64,000 bases of DNA from Pegoplata infirma (taxonomy: Eukaryota; Arthropoda; Insecta; Diptera; Anthomyiidae): the NCBI GenBank assembly GCA_963921195.1, contig OY992538.1, forward strand, positions 15,478,330 to 15,542,329, read 5' to 3'. The position numbers and the translations under genes are program-made. Under the pieces are notes generated by a model. The model worked only from the letters and a program-made list of their open reading frames with translations. It ran no database searches and was not told where the DNA came from. Of the stretch, positions 52,977 to 64,000 are shown in pieces (position 1 is the stretch's first letter; each line of letters begins with the position of its first letter).

Positions 52977-53299
52977 TAAACAAAACCAGCCAACATTCAA
53001 AATGCTACTGATGATAACACTATAACCAATGAAACCGGTATGGAAACACAAAAAGAGTCTATAATTTTAAGAAATTAAATTTTTGATAACATTTTTCAAC
53101 TTCACAATTTCCACAAAAAATATTATTGCAAAAAACTTTATTTAAAAGAAAATTACTTTTGAAAAAAAAATACCGCAAAAAAAAAAATTTTTGTAAAAAA
53201 AATCCGCGATGTTCCTGGTTCAATAGATTCTTCAATATATTCTACGGTAATCACAACAAAATTTTCTATGTAAATTTTACACTACAACCCTAGTTCACA

Positions 53300-53388
53300 T
53301 TATTTCATAAGGGGGCAATAAAATTTTTAAACACTGATATGGCCGATAAGCCGAGACACCCCAACCTTTAAATTGTCTGTTTAATATA
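53300..53388 (+). repeat. Dispersed repeat segment
   Basis: GGCCGATAAGCCGAGACACC and preceding GCAATAAAATTTTTAAACA match 23560-23610; that copy is uninterrupted by the foldback that starts at 53389. Confidence 0.6.
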
Positions 53389-53613
53389 TGGGGCATTCCA
53401 TGTCAAATCGGACACTTTGATATTTTTTTTAGATTTTCCCAATTGGTTTACAGTTTATAGTACCCTTCGAAAACTCCTACGTGGTAAATTTTCAGATTTT
53501 TTTGATGACCCGTTCAAAAGATATCGAATTTTTAAAAATTGGTAGTTTGTTCCTTTACTCAAACTTCTTTTAATCATAACTTCTTCAATAATGGTCCGAA
53601 TTTCAAATTTTTT

Positions 53614-54337
53614 TATACCCTCCAACTACAGTATGGGGGTATACTCACTTTGTCATTCCGTGTGTAACGCATCGAAATATCGGTCGGGGACCCCATAAAG
53701 TATATATATTATTGGTCAGTGATCGATTCTAAGACATTCTAGCGATGTCCGTCCGTCCGTCCGTCTGTCCGTCCGTCTGTCCGTCCGTCCGTCCGTCTGT
53801 AGTTAACACGATGCCGTCCAAAATAAATAAGCTAGACCCCTCAAGTTTGGCATAAATATGTCTTATGGTCCTAGGCAGGTTAACTTCGGAAATGGGCCAA
53901 ATCGGACCAGGGGGAAAAAAGTTCCCCCTTGAAGAACTAAACCGACCTCTTAAAAATGCTAATTTTTTTTGACGTTTTTATGTATTTTTGTGAACAAAAT
54001 GAGACATTTTTATGATCGTAGAAGTTTATAGTCCTGCGCTTGGACCCAGGGGATTCAAAAATGTGGCTTTTTTGCCCCTCCCCTCTTTTAAGGGCGTGGA
54101 TAAAAAAATAATTTAAATAATTATAAAACTATAACACTTATGTGCACAAAAGCAGACAAAAATGAACTTGTAAACATATACCGTAAGGTCCAAGGAGTCA
54201 CCCCAGCGCACCGATCCCTCCCCCTACCTTACCCCCCCTAAAACAACGCCCCTGTCAAATTTTATTTTTTATTTTTTTTACATGTTGGAGGGTATAATAG
54301 ATTCGGCACAGCCGAATTTAACACTTTCACTTGTTTT
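53614..54337 (+). mobile_element. mini-me, CTCCAACTACAG variant, copy a
   Basis: Starts ATACCCTCCAACTACAGTAT, core CCCCATAAAGTATATATATT, GTCCGTCCGTCCGTCTGTCC tract (53748-53798), GTAGTTAACACGATGCCGTC, ends GGAGGGTATAATAG + ATTCGGCACAGCCGAATTTA + CTTGTTTTTT. The ATTCGGC/GCCGAAT palindrome marks the 3' end. Confidence 0.85.
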
Positions 54338-55779
54338 TTCAAAATTTTGGTTTTTTTACGTACTTTCTAAAAAAAATCCCAAAAAATTCTTAAAAACGCT
54401 CTAGTACGCGATTTTTAAGTTTTAAAATTTAAATCTCATTTTTTAAAATGTTTGTACTCTTCGATTTTTTTGAAATTTTTTTGTGTAAAACTTCTATCAA
54501 TTCTACAAATTTTTTGTCCAGGAAGATCGTGGGATAACGATTATTACTATTTTTTTAAATTTTTTTAAAAAATTTTATTGTAATTTTCCAATTTTAAAAT
54601 CATTTCTACTGCTCCAATTATGCGTCATAGAGGGGTCCTTTATAAGACCGACCCCCATCAATTTTCAGTTTCTTTGGAGCAAACTAATACCCTATCTCTA
54701 ATTTCTAAGGGGGCTCCCACACAAACGAAATTTTTTTAAATTTTCTCCAATCGCTCTAACTGCCCTAATAGTGCCCTTAGAGCAACAAAATGTATGACTG
54801 ACCTACAATATTTTTTTAGTCCAAGCATTTTCTCTGAACACACCTATCTTCTATCTCTAATTGTTAAGGCGGTTCCTATACAATTTTTTTTATTTTTTGG
54901 AAACTTGTTATATTTAATCAGCTTCTACCGGTCCAATGGTGCGTCCGAGAGGGGTCATTAGTGAGACCGACCCCCATTTATTTTTACCCTACAACATTTT
55001 TTTAAAACATACTTACGCCCTATCTCCACTCCCTAAGAAGGCTTTCATTCAAAACTACATTTTTATAAAATTTGCTCCAACTGTTATTTGTATGGGAGCC
55101 TATTTAGGGAGTGGAGATAGGGCGAAGATATATTTTAAAAAAATGTTGTAGGGTAAAAATAAATGGAGGTCAGTCTCACAAATGACCCCTCTCGGACGCA
55201 CCATTGGACCGGTAGAAGCTGATTAAATAAAACAAATTTACAAAAAATAAAAAAAAAAATGTATGGGCACCGCCTTAACAATTAGAGATATATGGTAGGT
55301 GTGTTCAGAGAAAATGTTTGGACTACAAAAATATTGTGGGTCGGTCATACATTTTGTTGCTCTAAAGGCATTATTAGGGCAGTTAGAGCGGTTGGAGCAA
55401 ATTTAAAAAAAATTTCGTTTTGTGTGGTAGCCCCCTTAGAAATTGGAGATCGGATATTAGTTTGTTCCAAAGAAATGATAAGACGTAAAAATTAATGGGG
55501 GTCGGTCTTATAAGGGACCCCTCTATGACGCACCATTGGAGCAGTAGAAATGATTTTAAGATTGAAAAATTACAATAAAATTTTTTAAAAAAATTGTAAA
55601 AAATATTAATAATCGTTATCTCACGATCCTCCTGGGCAAGAAATTTGTAGAATCGATAGAAGTCATACCCAAAAAATTTAAAAAAAATCGAAGAGTACAA
55701 ACATTTTCAAAAATGAGATTTAAATTTTAAAACTTAAAAATCGCATACTTGAGCGCTTTTAAGAATTTTTTCGGATTTT

Positions 55780-57460
<1,681 letters not shown>

Positions 57461-57475
57461 AATAATACCTTTTTT

Positions 57476-57655
57476 ATACCCTCCAACTACAGTATGGGGG
57501 TATACTCACTTTGTCATTCCGTGTGTAACGCATCGAAATATCGGTCGGGGACCCCATAAAGTATATATATTATTGATCAGTGATCGATTCTAAGACATTC
57601 TAGCGATGTCCGTCCGTCCGTCCGTCCGTCCGTCCGTCCGTCCGTCCGTCCGTCC

Positions 57656-57714
<59 letters not shown>

Positions 57715-58098
57715 GTTAACACGATGCAGTCAAAAATAAAAGAGCTAGATCCCTCAAGTTTGGCACAAATATGTCTTGTGTTCCTAGGCAGGTTAAGTTC
57801 GGAAATTGGCCAAATCGGACCAGGGGGAAAAAAGTTCCCCCTTGAAGAACTAAATCAACCTCTAAAAAAATACACTTTTTTACATGTTTTTTTGCATTTT
57901 TGTTAAGTAAATGAAACATTTGGTATATTTATCGCGATGGGAAGGTGCTCTCAACGTCCCCCACTGACCCTATCAACCCCCCCCCCCCCCAAAAAAAAGA
58001 AACGCCCCTGACAAATTTTTGTTTTTAATTTTTTTACATTTTGGAGGGTATAAAAGATTCGGCACAGCCGAATTTAACACTCTCACTTGTTTTTTTTT
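57476..58098 (+). mobile_element. mini-me, CTCCAACTACAG variant, copy c
   Basis: Same structure, GTCC x about 12 then GTCT x about 13 (57609-57708). Separated from copy b by only about 15 bp. Ends GGCACAGCCGAATTTAACAC...CTTGTTTTTT. Confidence 0.85.
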
Positions 58099-58362
58099 AA
58101 AGTACGTAAAAAAACAAACGTTTTGAATTTTTTTTTTGGAAATTTGGACAATTATTGAAGAAGTTATGAGTAAAAGAAGTTTGAGTCAAGGAACAAACTA
58201 CCAATTTTTAAAAATTCGATATCTTTTGAACGGGTCATCAAAAAAATTTGAATATTTACCACGAAGGAGTTTTCGAAGGGTACTAAAAACTGTTAACAAA
58301 TTGGGAAAATCTAAAAAAAAAAATTTTCAAAGTGTCCGATTTGACATGGAATGCCCCATATA

Positions 58363-59408
58363 CAGGGTGATTCAGTCACGACCCACCGAATTTTACCAGC
58401 TTATTCCTTGGCTCATTTCATGAAAATATATCCATTACGACCATGCCCCGAAAATGCATGTGTGCGAAATGGCAGCGGTTTGAAAATTTTCGGATTAGGG
58501 GTTAGAGGGTAGTAGGGTAAAATTGATAACTTCTGAACCTGTGGTCCGATTTTTTTTTTGACTTGTTGGAAAGTTCATTAGGAAACCTTTCAGATTCAAT
58601 AACAAAAAAATAAAAAAATAAAATAAAGAGAAAATTGTCGAGACACAGAGCTTTTAAAAATAAAATTTGAAAAAAAAGACATAAAAATTTGCACATAACC
58701 TCAATTTATTCAGCCAGATGGCAGGTAAGTTATATTTTTTCTCTCTTAAAAGATAGCCCTACGTCTTACCTTTCCAAATTGCCCTAAAAGAAGCCCAGAG
58801 GTCTTACCGTTCCAAAGTTATGACCATTTGCCTTCCAAAAATTTTAATAAAATAAAATCTTAAACTTGTTAATTTACAAAAACAAATAAATGTGTGCTGT
58901 TATTTCGCCTCCAAACCCAAAAAAAATTGTTTGCATTTCAGTCAAATGGTCATAACTTTAGAACAGAAAGACCTCTGGGCTTCTTTTAGGGCATTTTGGA
59001 AAGGCAAGACGTAGGGCTATCTTTTAAGAGAGTTTTCTCTCTTATATATAAGTTACCTGCCATCTGGCTAAATAAATTGAGGTTATGTGCAAATTTGTAT
59101 GTCTTTTTTTTTAAATTTTATTTTTAAAAGCTCTGGATCTCGACAATTTCACTTTATTTTAATTTTTTGTTATTGAATCTGAAAGGTCTCATAATGAACT
59201 TTCCAACAAGCCTAAAAACAAAAAAACCACAGGTTCAGAAGTTATCAATTTTACCCTACTACCCTCTAACCCCTAATCCGAAAATTTTCAAACCGCTGCC
59301 ATTTCGCACACATGCATTTTCGGGGGATGGTAGTAATGGACATATTTTCATGAAATGAGCCAAGGAATACGCTGGTAAAATTCGGTGGGTCGTGACTGAA
59401 TCACCCTG
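58363..59408. mobile_element. Foldback, CAGGGTGATTCAGTCACG family
   Basis: Ends CAGGGTGATTCAGTCACGAC and complement, TA on both sides (58361-58362, 59409-59410). Arms of about 480 bp pair: ATTTTCGGATTAGGGGTTAG, GGTAGTAGGGTAAAATTGAT, TTATTCAGCCAGATGGCAGG and CTTTTAGGGC. Inserted at or immediately beside the TA flank of the preceding foldback. Non-coding. Confidence 0.9.
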
Positions 59409-59879
59409 TATTTAGATCATCACGGTGTTTATCATCGCTACCATTACATCTATTCCATGGAATACCTTCCTCTAAAGCTTTTTTGTTTCAATTTTTTTTG
59501 TTCAGTTTCAACATGTAAAAAACTTACTGACTTAAATCGCGTGCTTAGAATTTTAAATGATATTGATTTTTACTTTTATAACGGCAATTGTAGATTTCTG
59601 TATATTTACGTGCATGAAATTGTGTATGAGTATGAGTATGTGAGTGTGTGTGTGTGTGTGTACGTAATCAACTATGTACACATTTAATCATTGTTCCTTT
59701 ATAATATTATTTCATTTTAAGTTAGTTTTTAGTTAAATAGTTGGCATTTTTTTTTTGTTAGTTTAGTCCTTTTTGTTTTTGATAAATTCTGGAAAAAGTA
59801 CACAGTAAAAAGTGACTTTATGGAATTTAGGTGGACAGCATTTGTGAATGGGCCTTAAAACGAGATCAATCAAATATTT
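59409..59879. other. Low-copy DNA with a GT microsatellite
   Basis: GAGTATGAGTATGTGAGTG then (GT)9 at 59643-59661. No gene signal. Confidence 0.4.
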
Positions 59880-60450
59880 TATATAAAGAAATAAATATTT
59901 GCTAAATAGTCTTGACAATAGAATCTGACATATTTTGAAACACGTGTCACCTAAGTCTTGCAAAATTATGGATATTTTTGTTTGAACATTAGCGATTTGT
60001 CATTTAAATTCCGTTTGGTACTTGTAGTATAGAATTTTTATATTTGCCTAATAGTCTGGACAATGGTGTCTGACAAATTCGAAAACACTTGTTGACTATG
60101 TCTGCCAAAAATGACCATTATAAAAAATAAATTTAGGGGCCGATTCAGAGAAAATAGTCATAACTCAATTATAAGTAAATTTTTTCAATGTGGTTGTTGT
60201 AAACAATCATATAAAAATAACTTTAAATTTTAAGACTTTTTATGATTGTGTTCACAACAAACACAGGGAATATAAAGTTTAAAAAAAAAAATAATATTGG
60301 TCATAACCAGTCATAACTGTGAATAGGCCTGTTAAAGCAAAAAAATATTTTATAGGAATATATTAGTTTTAATTAGTAAAGAAAATAATGACCTGGAGCT
60401 AAAATAAACCTACTCAAAATATAACATTTTAAAGGTCAAATAAAATAATT
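59880..60450 (+). repeat. Dispersed repeat R, copy 2, with internal duplication and MITE
   Basis: GCTAAATAGTCTTGACAATA (59898) and GCCTAATAGTCTGGACAATG (60046) head two tandem sub-units. AAACACGTGTCACCTAAG matches copy 1. AATAAACCTACTCAAAATAT near 60402. Interrupted by a MITE. Confidence 0.65.
60135..60331. mobile_element. MITE, GGGGCCGATTCA family
   Basis: Left AGGGGCCGATTCAGAG with GTCATAACTC, right GGTCATAACCAGTCATAACTG + TGAATAGGCCT. Inner AACAACC/...GTTGT inverted motifs. Repeat R copy 1 is uninterrupted at the same position (about 3850). Confidence 0.65.
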
Positions 60451-60479
60451 TTTAGTTTTTAATAAAACTTATTAAAAAT

Positions 60480-60720
60480 TTTAACCAAATTTATTTTTTT
60501 CAATTTTTCAATTCCAATAATAGCCCTGTTGTCGCATAACCGTATTCTAAGAACATTTTCCAAAGAAATCATGTTTCTAAAATCATATTCCGCGCCTAAC
60601 GACATGAAGATTTGTCCTTCCGTCCTTTTTTTCATAAGCAAAACATAAAACTTGACTCTTTTTTGTTGTTTGTGTTAATTTTTGGGCTTTGGTGTGCTCT
60701 GAGGTATATAATAAAATTTT
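60480..60720 (+). mobile_element. mini-me-like fragment (GCGCCTAACGACATG variant)
   Basis: CGCGCCTAACGACATGAAGA then TTTGTCCTTCCGTCC. An inverted relative at 61800-61980 has GACAGACGGACGGACGGATT + TTCATGTCGTTAGGCGCG. GTCY-linked core replaced relative to other variants. Confidence 0.5.
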
Positions 60721-61170
60721 ATTGGCAACATTTTTGTAGAATATTTCATTCCCACCCTCCCCCTCTTTCGGGGTGTTTTTTACGATTTCTTAGAATAGAG
60801 CCAAAAAATACCGTTATGAGAGGGAGTTAGAGGGTTAATATGTTTCACAAAAATATTTGCCATAATATTTTCTACAAAGTTGCTGAACATACTCTACACC
60901 TCAGATGTAAAGAAAACATAGTTTTATATACCGATATGCTGCAAGAACATATCCAGCGGCAATGTTTTACTAATTGCCGCTGGATATAATTCGAACAATT
61001 TTTGGGATTATGACCGGCAAGTATATTAGATAAATCCCTGAAATGGAAAAATAAATAATTAAACGCCACAGACGAAAAATTATAATAAGAAATTTTAACA
61101 ATAAATCGCTGCTTTTATCGTTAATCCATTATAATTTTACTCCATTATTTATTTTATATTGGGCTGCAGT
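60721..61170. other. Unassigned DNA with a strong hairpin
   Basis: No gene; see the hairpin entry. Confidence 0.35.
60950..60986. other. Perfect 14-bp GC-rich hairpin
   Basis: TATCCAGCGGCAAT (60950-60963) and ATTGCCGCTGGATA (60973-60986) around a 9-nt loop GTTTTACTA. No T-run follows and no TIR family recognised. Confidence 0.9.
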
Positions 61171-61180
61171 ATATTAACAT

Positions 61181-61240
61181 GTAGCGTGATACTCTTAAAA
61201 TAAGTGCAGGGGTTGTGGGTTCGATTCCCTCCAAAACCTT
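61181..61240 (+). ncRNA. Weak tRNA-like site
   Basis: GGTTGTGGGTTCGATTCCCTC holds a perfect B box and a T stem pairing four of five (GTGGG/CCCTC around TTCGATT). The A-box-like TAGCGTGATACTC lacks the GG and lies only about 36 nt upstream. No immediate terminator. Probably a tRNA remnant. Confidence 0.4.
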
Positions 61241-61439
61241 TGTATGTTAATTACAAAGGGAAGCTGGTGCAGCGGATTTTTCTTAGTAAATAAAAGTATG
61301 TAATTGAGGATCATAATGATATTCGTCAGAAAAAAATGCACATAAATAGATACTTTTGTGGTATGAAATTGGAAAATTGCATATTGGAGAGGAAAAAAGC
61401 TGTGTTCGATAAAATTTTTTGATAACTGAATATTTGTTT

Positions 61440-61985
61440 TTCATCAGTATTTGATTTATTTTGAGTAAAAACTTTTTTTTTTAAATTTTAAAAAAAAAAA
61501 AAAAATTTCGAGTGTAATTTTTTTTTTTGAGTGTAATATTTTTTTTTTAGTTTTTTTGAGTGACAAAAATAGTTTCTAAAATATTTTTTTTGGCTTACCA
61601 TTCCTTTTCAAAGCGTGTTAAGCTTTTTTTCCAACACGGGAATTCGGGTTAAAACCCATCTGAAATTCCCCATTTTGCTAATAACTTATGAACCACTGGA
61701 CAGATTTCGCTGAAATTTAGTATTAATTTGACCGGAAGTATAACAAAGCAGCAGCTTGCCGTTTATATTTTTCATTCTTCCGCTAAAATTTGAAAGTTAA
61801 CGTGTTTCACACAGACAGAAAGACAGACGGACGGACGGATTTTCATGTCGTTAGGCGCGGTATAGGGTTTGATTTTAGACCAATTGTTTCTTTGGAATAG
61901 TTTCTTAGAATTTCTTGGAGATTTTGATTTTTCTATACGATTTTTCAGTTTTTTTCGATCCATACAAATCGACCCGCCCTAGTAT
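61440..61985 (-). mobile_element. mini-me-like copy, reverse
   Basis: A/T-run tail with GAGTGTAATTTTT (61500-61560), AACCACTGGACAGATTTCGC, then GACAGAAAGACAGACGGACG (61811-61840) and the GTTAGGCGCG core. Diverged relative of the long variant. Confidence 0.6.
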
Positions 61986-62274
61986 ACATGTTAACATTAA
62001 CCGATTAACCGAAAACGCATCCACGTTTAACAAAATTTACTTGGCATCACTTCTGTGAAAAAGGTTTGTGTATTTGCTATTAACAAATATAAAGCATTGT
62101 GTCTTTGCCATTTCAATAAAAATGTGAACTTGGCATCACTTTTTATCGAAGCTTAATTTTAACGCCGATAATTATACAAGTTAAAAATAAGCGTGGATAA
62201 TTTAAAGTTTGTATGGGTAAGCGTATATACGGTTATGCGAAAACAGGGCTAATGTCTCAAGTTTCATCAATTGT
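61986..62274. other. Unassigned DNA
   Basis: ACTTGGCATCACTTCTGTGA (62039) and ACTTGGCATCACTTTTTATC (62129) are a direct repeat 90 bp apart. ACGGTTATGCGAAAACAGGGC at 62231 is the complement of GCCCTGTTGTCGCATAACCG at 60523. Confidence 0.45.
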
Positions 62275-63165
62275 TTTTTTCAACAACTAAAATATACAAT
62301 TCCAGTGTGAAACACTTTCAATTAAAATTTTATTTGTATTGACACAAATGTTTGTTACTATAACAATTCATTTTTTTTCTGTGTATTTGTATAATATGAT
62401 TACTTTATAGTTTGTTTGAACTGCTAACAAATTATTTACAATTGTTACACGAATTTCAAAACAATTTTAATAATCATTTGGTTCAAATGGTATTTTCCCA
62501 TACTAAACAACAAAGAGAAATCATTATTTATTGTATGTCAAGCAGGAAGGTGGGAATTTTATTTGCCTGAGTATTAAGCCTTCTGCTAAAGGACAATTGT
62601 CTCGATAAGATTTTTTACATTATTTGTAAAAAAAATATAAGTTTTTTTTACTGCATATGTTGAGGCAGAGATAAAAATCATATATTTTACTTTTAAAAGT
62701 TTTGAACATTTAAATTTTTTTTTTTTGCAATTACAAGAAAATTTTTTTCTTATACCACTGATTGTGATTCAAATGATTTTTGTAATTTTTAGCAACATTT
62801 CTAGAAATGTCGAAAATTATACGTTATATAAATTTTCCTTTAATCCTGAAAGTATGCACTAATTTTTTGCACAAAATATAGAAAATTGTTCTATTCAGTC
62901 ATATAGTGACAACTGACCGTAAAGGTGTGTTTACGCCATACCATTGAATAATATTACTTTCGACGATTCTCAAAATAAATGGGACATTTTTTATTGCATA
63001 TGTTTAGGCATTGTGGTAATTCCACTGTGAATTTAGGCAATTAGAATTTTTGTTACATTAACCATGTAAATTTGTTAATTCAATTAAAAACGTTGTTGAA
63101 CTAGAATTTAAAAACGATAACAATTTATTTAGTTACTTTTAATTTCACAAATTTTTTTTTTTCAT
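62275..63165. mobile_element. Possible cassette-less relative of the 8845-9786 element
   Basis: TGTTACTATAACAATTCATT + TTTTTTCTGTGTA (62350-62390) and TTAATTCAATTAAAAACGTTGTTGAACTAG (two phrases, 63075-63105) match the ends of the tRNA-like-carrying element. The interior (51550-like repeat) is unrelated. Boundaries uncertain. Confidence 0.35.
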
Positions 63166-63774
63166 TCGAATATAACATTATTACTTTTTCTAAATTTTAT
63201 TTGGAATTTTCTAAATTTCAAATCGGCTTCTCAGAACCCAAATTTGGTTCTGCTTTCAATTAAAATTTTCCGAATTTTGTGAAAATTTTCGTATTTCAAT
63301 TGGAAAATAGTATGCTAGCCACTGCATATAGATTTTGTTGTCAATGTCTACTCGATGCCATTAATACAAACGATATAAAAAAACCATCATTAAATTCATT
63401 TGCGTTGTTGTTGCTAAAAAACCATTAATTTCCTAAAACAAGCGGAAAATGAAAGAAATTGTAAAAGAACTACTAGATTCTTATATAAGTGGTAAATAGT
63501 AAAAAGTACATAGTAGCAGTAAGTAGTTAGTACAGGTAACAAAATGGACATTTTAGTTTTTTTTGTTTTTATTAGAAAAGTCCGTATAAAATAGTATTAT
63601 ATAATCGACAAATGGATCATTTACATAAACACATACACATTTATTTAACAAGAGACCGTTACAACACACACCCTTAGACTTTAGGGTTACACGAATAATG
63701 ACATTTTTTTTAATTTTCTGAAATTTTTAAAATAGGTTGCTCAATCGGATGGGAAAACCAAACTCATTTTTTTC
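63166..63774. other. Low-copy AT-rich DNA
   Basis: No gene. TTTAGGGTTACACGAATAATG at 63680 resembles the terminus of the 39473 hairpin element, without a partner end in the window. Confidence 0.4.
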
Positions 63775-64000
63775 GAGTTTTTATTATTTGATATTTTGAG
63801 TAGGTTTATTCTAGCTCGAGGTCATTATTTTCTTTACTAATTAAAACTATGATATTCTCATAGAATAATTTTCAAGAAAATTATTTTTCTGTTTTAAATT
63901 TATTTGTGTTGGTAATTTTTTGCAAGACTTAATCAACACGTGTTTCGGAATTTGTCAAATTCCATTGTCAAGATTATTTAGCAAAAATAAAAACCCAATA
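63775..64000 (-). repeat. Dispersed repeat R, copy 3, cut by the window end
   Basis: ATATTTTGAGTAGGTTTATTCTAG-like start, CTCGAGGTCATTATTTTCTT, then AATCAACACGTGTTTCGGAA and CAATGG-complement. Uninterrupted at the sites where copies 1 and 2 carry insertions. Confidence 0.7.

Larger units (their letters stand above)
51561..53299. other. Low-copy DNA with hairpins
   Basis: Bases 51550-51920 are related to 62825-62970 (AAGTATGCACT, TTTTCAAAATAAAT). Bases 51955-52020 are a mini-me remnant (TTTTAAGACGATCTAGC). Two hairpins are listed separately. Bases 52240-52450 are T-rich low complexity. No gene. Confidence 0.4.

Noticed and set aside
58363..58371. Foldback at 58363 as part of the preceding element
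   Set aside because: It has its own complete inverted ends and TA flanks, so it is a separate insertion next to the 53389-58358 element.

Overview
This window looks like transposon-saturated, very AT-rich DNA from a fly (Diptera), probably a large intergenic interval or intron of a big genome. Evidence: mini-me-type repeats with the fly hallmark of a TATATA core next to a (GTCY)n microsatellite, RNase H-bearing non-LTR retrotransposons of the I/LOA/R1 kind, and many non-autonomous DNA transposons. A calyptrate or similar fly is plausible, but nothing fixes the species. I find no intact host protein-coding gene. The only convincing protein signals are degraded retrotransposon fragments.

Layout. 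1-3.7 kb: a mini-me copy split by a foldback element that itself carries another insert. 3.7-5.9 kb: a repeat split by a TIR element, then plain DNA. 6-7.5 kb: a 5'-truncated LINE with RNase H and a perfect target duplication. 8.8-9.8 kb: a TIR element carrying three tandem tRNA-like Pol III cassettes. 10-12.4 kb: a three-level nest (TIR element, LINE, MITE). 12.4-13.8 kb: low-copy DNA with a weak promoter/5'UTR-like stretch. 14.9-22.7 kb: one mini-me copy split by a hAT element (8-bp duplication) and by a 5.5-kb TIR element that holds a non-autonomous Helitron with a 16-bp minisatellite. 23.8-25.7 kb: a mini-me copy split by a foldback and a pogo-like MITE. 26-28.4 kb: TIR element and Helitron-derived repeats. 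28.4-30.4 kb: foldback. 30.8-34.6 kb: a large palindrome with different tRNA-like cassettes in its two arms and nested hAT/foldback copies in its centre. 35.7-36.5 kb: a minisatellite with a LINE fragment inserted. 36.7-39.3 kb: mini-me and TIR elements. 39.5-48.7 kb: a series of foldback elements. 49.4-51.5 kb: a decayed foldback with a hAT MITE. 53.4-58.4 kb: a foldback expanded by three mini-me insertions, one with an uninterrupted (GTCT)n of about 1.1 kb. 58.4-59.4 kb: another foldback. 59.9-64 kb: older repeats, a strong GC-rich hairpin and one further tRNA-like site.

No element here encodes a complete transposase, so all DNA elements must have been moved in trans. The relative order of insertions can be read from nesting and from several empty-site comparisons inside the window. 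The most unusual feature is the repeated association of tRNA-like cassettes (A box, B box, oligo-T) with terminal-inverted-repeat elements. The second is the repeated use of the TA-rich core of mini-me as a landing site.
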